From positions 62,001 through 126,000 of the forward strand of contig NZ_SCVC01000036.1 in the NCBI RefSeq assembly GCF_004297405.1: a stretch of 64,000 bases of DNA, written 5' to 3'. The notes beneath the pieces are model-generated. The model had not been told where the DNA came from. It did not search any database and worked only from the letters and a program-made list of their open reading frames with translations. Source of the DNA: Reyranella sp. Lineage in GTDB: Bacteria; Pseudomonadota; Alphaproteobacteria; Reyranellales; Reyranellaceae. Made by a program: the position numbers and the translations under genes. Positions 33,715 through 40,724 of this stretch are shown piece by piece; the first letter of the stretch is position 1; every line of letters starts with the position of its first letter.

Positions 33715-33816
33715 TTACATTTGCTGGGGCAGCCAGAGTGCGATCAGGGGAAACGCGGCGAGGATAATCAGCCGCAGCAGACCAGTCGCGATGAAGACCC
33801 ATGACAAGCGCGCCAA
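33715..33816 (-). pseudogene. Possible remnant of a TRAP transporter large permease C-terminus
   Basis: A 33-codon minus-strand frame opened by a TAA just upstream and beginning with TTG reads VFIATGLLRLIILAAFPLIA then LWLPQQM and stop. A hydrophobic stretch ending in an xAFPxIxLWLPxxM tail is how DctM-type TRAP large permeases end. No other part of such a gene is present. It occupies most of the 153-nt gap between the ABC transporter and rsmB. It could be a deletion scar, a small membrane peptide or chance; the tail similarity is from family memory only. Confidence 0.35.
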
Positions 33817-33837
33817 CCGGGTTTATAGCGCCGCGCA

Positions 33838-35130
33838 ATGGACGCTACTCCGCTCGCCTCCCGCCGCGTCGCACTGGATGTGCTGGTCGCCTGCCTCGAC
33901 AAGGGACAACCGCTCGACGACGCGCTGGCACGGCACCAGGGCTTTGCCGGCCTGGACCCGCGCGACCGCGCCTTCGTGCGCCTGCTGCTGGCCACGACCT
34001 TGCGCCGGCTGGGCGAAATCGAGGAAGTGCTGGCAGGCCTCATAGAACGGCCGCTGGAAGGCGCTAACGCTACCGGTAAGCAAATACTGCGCTTGGGCGC
34101 GGCCCAGCTCCTTTTCCTGGGTACGCCGCCGCATGCCGCCGTCGATACCTCGGTCCGCCTGGCCGAGGATGCCCGCCTGCCGCACCTCAAGGGCCTGACC
34201 AACGCCGTGTTGCGCCGTATCAGCCGCGACGGCTCAGCCCTCATGGGCGATCGCGACCCCGCTCGACTCAACACGCCGCAATGGCTGTGGGAGAGCTGGG
34301 CCGAGGCCTATGGCGAAGCGGAAACCCGCGCCATTGCAGCCGCACATTTGATCGAAGCGCCGCTCGACCTGACGCCGCGCTCCAATGCCGATTTCTGGGC
34401 GGGCCAGCTCGAAGCCGAAAAGCTGCCGACCGGTACGTTGCGCCGCTCGGGTGGCGGAGCCATCACCGAACTACCGGGTTTCGCCGAGGGCGCCTGGTGG
34501 GTGCAGGACGCGGCCGCCACCCTGCCCGTGCGCCTGCTGGGCGACATTGCCGGCAAGAGCGTGGCCGATCTCTGCGCGGCTCCCGGCGGCAAGACGATGC
34601 AGCTCTGCGCCGCCGGCGCCGAGGTCACGGCTGTCGACATTTCCGCACGTCGCATGACGCGGCTGGGCGAGAACCTGGCGCGCGCCGGGCTGACAGCCGA
34701 ACTCGTGACGGCCGATGCCAGCAAGTGGGCGCCCGCGCGGACCTTCGATGCGCTGCTGCTCGATGCTCCCTGCTCCGGCACTGGCACGCTGCGTCGCCAT
34801 CCGGACATCGCCTGGCTGAAGGACGAGGAAGATGTCGATCGCCTCACCCTCACCCAGGACCGACTCTTGCTCCACGCCACGGAACTGCTGAAGCCCGGCG
34901 GCATGCTGGTCTACGCCGTCTGCTCGCTGCAGGAAGACGAAGGCCCTGCCCGTTTCGAGGCCCTGCTGGCCCGCGACAAGCGCCTGCGCCGTCAGCCTGT
35001 CGAGCCTGCGGAACTGCCGGGTCTCGAAGCCGCGATTACCAAGGACGGCGATATTCGCACCCTGCCCTCGATGTGGTCCGACTGTGGCGGGCTCGACGGA
35101 TTTTTCATCGGGCGTGCCGTTCTGACCTGA
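33838..35130 (+). CDS. rsmB: 16S rRNA (cytosine-5) methyltransferase, RsmB/NOP family
   Basis: A 430-residue protein. Residues 1-145 are a NusB-like RNA-binding domain (RRVALDVLVACLDKGQPLDDAL...LRLGAAQLLFLGTPPHAAVD, TNAVLRR). Residues 225-428 form the SAM-dependent methyltransferase: motif I DLCAAPGGKTMQL, motif IV DAPCSGTGTLRRHPDI with one catalytic Cys (near 309) and motif VI VYAVCSLQEDEG with the nucleophile Cys (near 359). This matches RsmB (m5C967 of 16S rRNA). It stands alone between genes on the other strand. Confidence 0.93.
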   Translation: MDATPLASRRVALDVLVACLDKGQPLDDALARHQGFAGLDPRDRAFVRLLLATTLRRLGEIEEVLAGLIERPLEGANATGKQILRLGAAQLLFLGTPPHAAVDTSVRLAEDARLPHLKGLTNAVLRRISRDGSALMGDRDPARLNTPQWLWESWAEAYGEAETRAIAAAHLIEAPLDLTPRSNADFWAGQLEAEKLPTGTLRRSGGGAITELPGFAEGAWWVQDAAATLPVRLLGDIAGKSVADLCAAPGGKTMQLCAAGAEVTAVDISARRMTRLGENLARAGLTAELVTADASKWAPARTFDALLLDAPCSGTGTLRRHPDIAWLKDEEDVDRLTLTQDRLLLHATELLKPGGMLVYAVCSLQEDEGPARFEALLARDKRLRRQPVEPAELPGLEAAITKDGDIRTLPSMWSDCGGLDGFFIGRAVLT

Positions 35131-35143
35131 GAGGCAAGACGCC

Positions 35144-36043
35144 TTATGGTTTCAGCGCCGACTTGATGCGTTGGCGTTCGACGTGGCCGAGGTAGAGGCC
35201 GGAGCAGACGATCACACCCGCGCCGATCCAGGTCCAGAAATCGGGAACGTCCTGGAACACGAGATAGCCCAGCAGGGCCGCACCGAGGAGCTGCATGTAG
35301 TTGAACGGCGCCACGACCGCTGCCGGCGCCTGGCTGTAGGCAATCGTCAGGAAGTAGTGCCCGACGCCCGCCATGACGCCCATGCCGACGAACAGCGCCC
35401 AATGCCAGCCGAGCGTCGGCGTCACCCATTCGAAGGGCAGCAGCGGCATCGCCACGACAGTGCCGACGATCGTCGCCATGGTGGCTGAAGCATCCGGCCG
35501 CTCGGTCTGGCCATAGCGCCGCGAGAAGAGCTGGTAGAGCGAGCTGCAGAGTGTGCTCGCGACGATCAGCAGGGAGTGCCACTCGAAATGGGCATGCCCC
35601 GGCCGCACCACGATCAGCGCACCGATGAAGCCGACGGCACACGCCGCCCAGCGGCGTGGACCGACCGGTTCACCGAGGAACTTCGACGAAAGCGCCGTCA
35701 CCACCAGCGGGCTGGTCAGCGAGATCGAAGCCGCCGTCGCCAGCGGCAGATAGACGATGCCGTGGAAGTACAGGAACGACGAGAAGAAGAGCAGCAGGCC
35801 GCGGATGATCTGGCTCGGCACGTTGTGCCAGCGAAACAGGTTCATCCCGCTCTGCGGCAGGAACAGCACCAGCATGAAGATGAAGGCGAAGATGTAGCGG
35901 CCCCAGATGACCTCGACGACCGGAAAGGTCTGGCTCAGCGTCTTGGAAATTGCATTCAGGACCGAGAAACAAAGGACTGAAAAGATGATGGAAAGAATGG
36001 CCCGCAGGGTCCGGTCCACCGGCGGCGGCACGTCGCTCTTCAT
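35144..36043 (-). CDS. EamA/DMT family transporter
   Basis: A 299-residue inner-membrane protein with ten hydrophobic helices in two EamA repeats (first half about residues 15-145, second about 155-285). Typical features are LNAISKTLSQTFPVVEVIWGRY in helix 2, PLATAASISLTSPLVVTALS near helix 4 and the second-repeat PAAVVAPFNYMQLLGAALLGYLVF. DMT carriers export or import varied metabolites and the substrate is unknown. It is convergent with rsmB with a 13-nt gap. Confidence 0.87.
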   Translation of the reverse strand: MKSDVPPPVDRTLRAILSIIFSVLCFSVLNAISKTLSQTFPVVEVIWGRYIFAFIFMLVLFLPQSGMNLFRWHNVPSQIIRGLLLFFSSFLYFHGIVYLPLATAASISLTSPLVVTALSSKFLGEPVGPRRWAACAVGFIGALIVVRPGHAHFEWHSLLIVASTLCSSLYQLFSRRYGQTERPDASATMATIVGTVVAMPLLPFEWVTPTLGWHWALFVGMGVMAGVGHYFLTIAYSQAPAAVVAPFNYMQLLGAALLGYLVFQDVPDFWTWIGAGVIVCSGLYLGHVERQRIKSALKP

Positions 36044-36166
36044 CTTTGCAACCTAACGATTGGCGTCGCGTGAGCAAGCGCAGCATCGGACTACGCCCTC
36101 CTGCCAATTGCATGGATCGCGCTCCGAAACGACAGGCAGCGTGCAAGCAGTGTGCCAGCGGCTGCG

Positions 36167-37303
36167 CTAGGGCTTCAGCTCTTCCTTCAACTCTTCCGCG
36201 CTCGGCCACAGCAGAAGCGAGACGAGCATCAGGATGCCGAGTCCGCCGGTAATGCCGACAAACCGGTCGATGCCCGGCATGATGCTGGCAGGCGGCGACA
36301 GCCCCTGGATCATGGTGATGACAAAGACGAAGGCGAACTGGGTGCCGACATAGCCGACACCGTGCCTGCCGACCTGGATGTGCATACCCACCCAGACCAC
36401 CGCGGCGATCATGGCAAGCCACCAAATGAAGGACTCGACCTGCAGGGCAAGACAAGCCAACGCCACGACGCCGCCGAACAGGCAACCGATGAAACGATGC
36501 AACGATTTCTGGGCAACCTGATGCCGCGTACCGACGCCACCGTCCGCAATCAAGGGCGCGGCCATCACCACCGCGATCGTAACCGCCATCTCGGTCACAT
36601 CCGGCAGGTCGATCATGACCCAGATCTCCAGCACGGCGACGACGGCGATGGCCGATCGGACGCCATGCAGCACAGCCGGCCATTGCGCACCCAGCAGATG
36701 GCGCCATCCCGGCGCCGTGGGCGGAGGATCGGCATGCCAGTCCTGCAGGACATTGGCGACGACAATGGCGGAGCCGACGCCGACCGCCACGTCGATCACG
36801 CGATAGACGGCGAGCTGAAAGGCCTGCGTCGGGTCGTTCAGGTTCGACAGCAGTACCAGGCTCGACGTGATCGACATGAATAACCAGGCAAGCCCATGTG
36901 GACTGACCTGCATGGCGATGACGCCAAACGCGGTCGTCAGAGCAAGAAACAAACAAAGAGCGAGGTGATCGTAGGGCAGCCAGCGCGCCATGATGAAGCC
37001 GAGCACTGCACCGGCGATCGTCCCTGTCAGGCGCAAGAGGCCGCGGCGCAGGGAAGCTGCGCCCGTCGACATCAGGGACATGAATCCGCTGATCGCCACC
37101 CACCATGGCGCGTCGAGCTGCAGGGCGAGCGCCAGAGTCGTCGACAGGGTCACCGAGACGGCGGCGACGATGCCCTGGCGGGTCTGCACGGGGTTTGTTC
37201 CCAGTTCCTTCAGTTCCCGCCAAAAGCCCGCAAGCGTCTGTTCGACCATCCGGCCGCCTTCGGCGAAGTCCTCGATCACATTGCGTGCGAAGGACGTCTT
37301 CAC
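36167..37303 (-). CDS. FUSC family (aromatic acid exporter-like) membrane protein
   Basis: A 378-residue inner-membrane protein with two FUSC-like sets of helices (about residues 45-185 and 215-365). Landmarks are APWWVAISGFMSLMSTGAASLRRGLLRLTGTIAGAVLGF and, in the second half, KSLHRFIGCLFGGVVALACLAL; these duplicated GR(x)GxxxG segments are seen in YccS, AaeB and MdtO. The start is a GTG overlapping the HlyD-type gene stop (GTGA). It lacks the long cytoplasmic tail of AaeB and is shorter than AaeB (655), so it is a compact form. With the HlyD protein it probably exports aromatic acids or similar compounds. Confidence 0.83.
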   Translation of the reverse strand: MKTSFARNVIEDFAEGGRMVEQTLAGFWRELKELGTNPVQTRQGIVAAVSVTLSTTLALALQLDAPWWVAISGFMSLMSTGAASLRRGLLRLTGTIAGAVLGFIMARWLPYDHLALCLFLALTTAFGVIAMQVSPHGLAWLFMSITSSLVLLSNLNDPTQAFQLAVYRVIDVAVGVGSAIVVANVLQDWHADPPPTAPGWRHLLGAQWPAVLHGVRSAIAVVAVLEIWVMIDLPDVTEMAVTIAVVMAAPLIADGGVGTRHQVAQKSLHRFIGCLFGGVVALACLALQVESFIWWLAMIAAVVWVGMHIQVGRHGVGYVGTQFAFVFVITMIQGLSPPASIMPGIDRFVGITGGLGILMLVSLLLWPSAEELKEELKP

Positions 37304-38460
37304 GGGAAAATCACCGTGCGCGCATCGGCGCCCATGTAGAGCTTGAACTCGTCCGGCTTGTCGACGAGCACGATGGTCACCGGAATGCGGCGCTGCAGGC
37401 GAATCCAGTCAGTGGTCGGCGCCACGTAGGGCAAAAGCATGTCCGGCCCCGGATTGCGGCTGATGCCGCGCGCGATACCGGTGATCTTCGCGCGATGCCA
37501 ACGCCAGGGCTCGCTGTCCAGCCACACCCACGCGGTCTGACCGACCTTGAAGTCGCGAATGTAATACTGCTTGTAGTTGGCCATGATGCGCCACGCATCG
37601 GCATCGACAATGCCGATCATCGGCACGTCGATGTTGGCGGTATCACCGGGCTGCAAGGTCAGGTTGGTAATCGTGCCGTTGACCGGTGCGAAGACCTGCG
37701 TGCGGTCCAGTTTCCACTGGGCTGTCGCATTCTCGGCAATGGCGACTTCCAGGGCAGCCTGGTGCGCCACGATGCCGGTCTGCGCCTTGGAAATCGCGAT
37801 CTGGCTGATCGTCATCTCCGCCTGGGAACGGCGGAGTTCGTCGTTGGCCCGATCGAGTTCGGCGCGCGGCGCGTACTCGTTCCTGGCCAGATCGGCATAG
37901 CGCGCCTGCTCCTGCGCTGCGTAGACGTTTGCCGAGGTCGACGCGGCAAGGGCTGCCTGCGCCGTGCTGAGCTCCTCTTGCGAAGACTTCAGGAGTGCCT
38001 TTGCCTGCTCGATCTGTGCCTTGGTCTGGTTGACGACGAGCTGAAACGGCACCGGGTCGATGGTGACGAGCTTGTCGCCCTTCTTGACCGTCTGATTGTC
38101 GACGACATGGACGGCGATGATTCGGCCCGTGATTTCCGGTGCCAGCGCGACGAGGTCGGAGCGCACATAGGCATCGTCCGTATAGACGACGTACGCGGTG
38201 AAAACTTCCCAAATTATGAAAAGTGCAAGAAGCGTCCCGCCAACCACGAGCAGCCGGTGAAGACGGCTGGTCTCGCGCTTCGTCAGACCCGTCGGCGGAG
38301 TGACCGATGCAGGCGCCGGTGGAGGAGCTGGATTGGGTACCGGATCTGGCGCGGGCTCGGGAACTGATGCAGGCGCAGCCACGGCCGGCGCCTGTGGCTC
38401 AGGCTTCCGTGGAACCTCGGCAGGCGCCGGCGGTTGCGGCTGGGTAACGTCGGGCGGCAT
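37300..38460 (-). CDS. HlyD/EmrA-type membrane fusion (periplasmic adaptor) protein
   Basis: A 386-residue adaptor. Residues 1-58 are a Pro/Ala-rich cytoplasmic tail (PEPAPDPVPNPAPPPAPAS). One membrane helix follows (LLVVGGTLLALFIIWEVFTA, residues 70-90), then TDDAYVRSDLVALAPEITGRI, the biotinyl-lipoyl start, an alpha-hairpin of about 100 residues (IEQAKALLKSSQEELSTAQA) and the beta-barrel PVNGTITNLTLQPGDTANID. This matches AaeA/EmrA adaptors. It is the partner of the overlapping FUSC gene. No outer-membrane factor gene is nearby. The long Pro-rich N-tail is unusual for the family. Confidence 0.87.
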   Translation of the reverse strand: MPPDVTQPQPPAPAEVPRKPEPQAPAVAAPASVPEPAPDPVPNPAPPPAPASVTPPTGLTKRETSRLHRLLVVGGTLLALFIIWEVFTAYVVYTDDAYVRSDLVALAPEITGRIIAVHVVDNQTVKKGDKLVTIDPVPFQLVVNQTKAQIEQAKALLKSSQEELSTAQAALAASTSANVYAAQEQARYADLARNEYAPRAELDRANDELRRSQAEMTISQIAISKAQTGIVAHQAALEVAIAENATAQWKLDRTQVFAPVNGTITNLTLQPGDTANIDVPMIGIVDADAWRIMANYKQYYIRDFKVGQTAWVWLDSEPWRWHRAKITGIARGISRNPGPDMLLPYVAPTTDWIRLQRRIPVTIVLVDKPDEFKLYMGADARTVIFP

Positions 38461-38506
38461 TGTTCGGCAAAATAGCGCGACCAGCCCGGGAAGCCCATGC
38501 CCTCGT

Positions 38507-39643
38507 CTACTCTGCCGCCTTCGGCATGGCAGCCTTCGGCTTGAACGGCAGGATCGTCGTCGCGCGCACCGCGGGCAGCGGCAAGGACGGCGTCTCGACA
38601 CCCAAGGCGCGTGCGGCATTCCAGGCCCAGCGTGGATCGAGCAGGAACGGCCTTGCGTGCGCGGTGCAGTCGGCCTCGCCACTGGCGATGATCCGCTCTG
38701 CCTGCTCCGGCTCGGTGATCAGCCCGACCGCCCAGGTCTTGATGCCGGCTTCCTTGCGCACGCGCGCCGCGAACGGAACGTGGTAGCCGGGTTCGATCTT
38801 GATCTTCTGTCCCGGCGCATTGCCGCCCGAACTCACATCGACGAAGTCGCAGCCGAGCGCCTTCAACTGGCGCGCGGTCTCGACCGTATCCTCGATCGTG
38901 ACGCCACCCTCGACCCACTCGACGGCCGAAAGCCGGATGCCCAGAGCCTTGTCGGTCGGCCAGACCTTGCGGACGGCCTCGAAGACTTCGAGCGGGAAAC
39001 GACGGCGCTTCTCCATCGTGCCACCGTACTCGTCGGTGCGGTGGTTGCTGAGCGGCGAGAGGAACTGGCTGAGACAATAGCCGTGGGCGCCATGCAGCTC
39101 GATCACGTCGAAGCCCAGCCGTGCGCTGCGCTCCGCCGCCGTCACGAAAGCCTGCTTCACGCGCTTGAGGCCGACGCCATCGAGCGCCACGGGCGTGTGC
39201 CACTTGGCAGCCGGATCATAGGGCAGTGCCGAGGCCGAATAGGTGGTCCAGGGAAGATCGGGCGCGTCGGCCTGGGTAAGCGGTCCGCCACCCTTCCAGG
39301 GTCGTTGCGCCGAGGCCTTGCGCCCGGCATGGGCAAGCTGAATGCCGAGCTTCACGCCGGGCATCCATCCCCTCACCCAGTCGATCACCGGCTTTAGCGC
39401 CGCCTCGTTCTCGTCGCTGTAGAGGCCGAGGCACCCCTGGGTGATGCGGCCCTCGCGCTCGACATGCGTCGCCTCGAGGCAAAGCAGGCCCGCCCCCGAC
39501 ATCGCGAGCATGCCGTAATGCACCTGATGCCAGGGCTGAGCGCTGCCATCGACGGCCGAGTACTGGCACATCGGTGAAACGACGATGCGATTGGGCAGCG
39601 TGACGCCGCCGAGCTCGACAGGAGTGAAGAGTTTGGCGGTCAT
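38507..39643 (-). CDS. NADH:flavin oxidoreductase, YqjM-like old yellow enzyme
   Basis: A 378-residue FMN enzyme. It opens LFTPVELGGVTLPNRIVVSPMCQYSA, in which the Cys of PMCQYS is the redox-tuning residue of the YqjM (thermophilic-like) OYE class. The His pair and Tyr for substrate binding are in ELHGAHGYCLSQFLSPLSNHRTDEYGG, and GLITEPEQAERIIASGEAD ends the FMN barrel with ARPFLLDPRW. It reduces alpha,beta-unsaturated carbonyls or nitro compounds with NAD(P)H. It lies 33 nt downstream of nudC on the same strand. Confidence 0.92.
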   Translation of the reverse strand: MTAKLFTPVELGGVTLPNRIVVSPMCQYSAVDGSAQPWHQVHYGMLAMSGAGLLCLEATHVEREGRITQGCLGLYSDENEAALKPVIDWVRGWMPGVKLGIQLAHAGRKASAQRPWKGGGPLTQADAPDLPWTTYSASALPYDPAAKWHTPVALDGVGLKRVKQAFVTAAERSARLGFDVIELHGAHGYCLSQFLSPLSNHRTDEYGGTMEKRRRFPLEVFEAVRKVWPTDKALGIRLSAVEWVEGGVTIEDTVETARQLKALGCDFVDVSSGGNAPGQKIKIEPGYHVPFAARVRKEAGIKTWAVGLITEPEQAERIIASGEADCTAHARPFLLDPRWAWNAARALGVETPSLPLPAVRATTILPFKPKAAMPKAAE

Positions 39644-39676
39644 ACTGTAATCCTGATGTGATCAGCCGTAGATCGG

Positions 39677-40606
39677 TTAACCGTTGATGGAAGGACCGGC
39701 CTCGTGACCCAGCCATTCCTCGATGAGGCGGCGGGCAATCGAATCGCGGCGCGGCATGAAGAAGGAGCCGTCCGTGGGCAGGTTCTCCGGCTTGAGGTCT
39801 TCGCGGCTCATCCAGCGGGCACTGGCCAACTCGTCCTCGTTGACGGTGAAGTCCAACGACTCGGCTTCGGCGTGGAAGCCGATCATCACCGAAGCCGGGA
39901 ACGGCCAGGGCTGCGAGGACCGGTACGTCACGTTACTCACCTTGACCCGGACTTCCTCGTAGACCTCGCGCGCGACGGCATCCTCGAAACTCTCGCCAGG
40001 CTCGACGAAGCCCGCGAGAGTTGAATGCATGCCGCGCGGGAACTGCTTGCCGCGTCCCAGCAAACACTTGTCGCCGTGATGGACCAGCATGATCACCGCC
40101 GGATCCGTGCGCGGGAAATGCTCCGTCTTGCACGACTCGTTGGTGCACATGCGCACGTGACCGCCGCGCGTGATGCGGGTCGGCGATCCGCACACGCCAC
40201 AGAAACGATGGCGGCGATGCCAGTAGGTCATGCCGCGTGCATAAGCGAGGATCGAACCCTCGCGCGCGAACAGCAGCGCGCCGACCTGGCGCAGATCGAC
40301 GAACTCGCCCATCTCGGTCAGGGGCGTTTCGAGACCGGTCACGTCGACGGCAAAATACGGAGTGCCTTCGACATAGCCGAGGAAGATCTTGGTCTCGCTC
40401 GAACTGACGACGGCACGCGCCATCATGCCTTGGAGGAACACCGGTTCCGGGTCGCCCCCGGTCTTCACCAGGTTCCTCTCGGTATCGATCGGAACGAACC
40501 GCGCCGCGCCTGACGAGGCCAGTTCAATCATGCGCTCGTCGTTCTCGCGCTCATGGGAGGAGCGGTCGATTTCGGCGCTGGAATAGGGGTTTCTAGGTCT
40601 CTGCAT
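39677..40606 (-). CDS. nudC: NAD+ diphosphatase NudC
   Basis: A 309-residue Nudix hydrolase. A zinc ribbon (FCGVCGSP and CTNESCKTEHFPRTDPAVI) precedes the Nudix box GFVEPGESFEDAVAREVYEEV, and the NudC-specific array SQPWPFPASVMIGF follows. It hydrolyses NAD(H) to NMN(H) and AMP and can remove NAD caps from RNA. The first ATG that is clear of a non-coding Arg/Pro-rich upstream frame is at 40606. A 30-bp interrupted palindrome lies about 80 nt upstream of it. Confidence 0.93.
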   Translation of the reverse strand: MQRPRNPYSSAEIDRSSHERENDERMIELASSGAARFVPIDTERNLVKTGGDPEPVFLQGMMARAVVSSSETKIFLGYVEGTPYFAVDVTGLETPLTEMGEFVDLRQVGALLFAREGSILAYARGMTYWHRRHRFCGVCGSPTRITRGGHVRMCTNESCKTEHFPRTDPAVIMLVHHGDKCLLGRGKQFPRGMHSTLAGFVEPGESFEDAVAREVYEEVRVKVSNVTYRSSQPWPFPASVMIGFHAEAESLDFTVNEDELASARWMSREDLKPENLPTDGSFFMPRRDSIARRLIEEWLGHEAGPSING

Positions 40607-40681
40607 AGGGCGCGGACCGTGCCACAGCGAGGGCGGGACCGCAATAAATCCGGGCCTTCTGCACCGCGAGGGGACATACCG

Positions 40682-40711
40682 CCGGCTCGTGCAATCGATT
40701 GCACGTGCCGG
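40682..40711. promoter_or_regulatory. 30-bp palindrome with a LacI/GalR-type operator core
   Basis: The core 40688-40705 (CGTGCAATCGATTGCACG) is a perfect 18-bp palindrome. Beyond one mismatched T on each side, CCGGC (40682-40686) and GCCGG (40707-40711) extend the symmetry. The centre TGCAATCGATTGCA fits the TGNAANCGNTTNCA operator pattern of LacI/GalR family repressors. It lies between the end of the dehydrogenase gene and nudC. No LacI family gene is in the window. As RNA it could also form a strong hairpin, but no T-run follows. Confidence 0.6.
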
Positions 40712-40724
40712 AGGCGCGCGCCCG

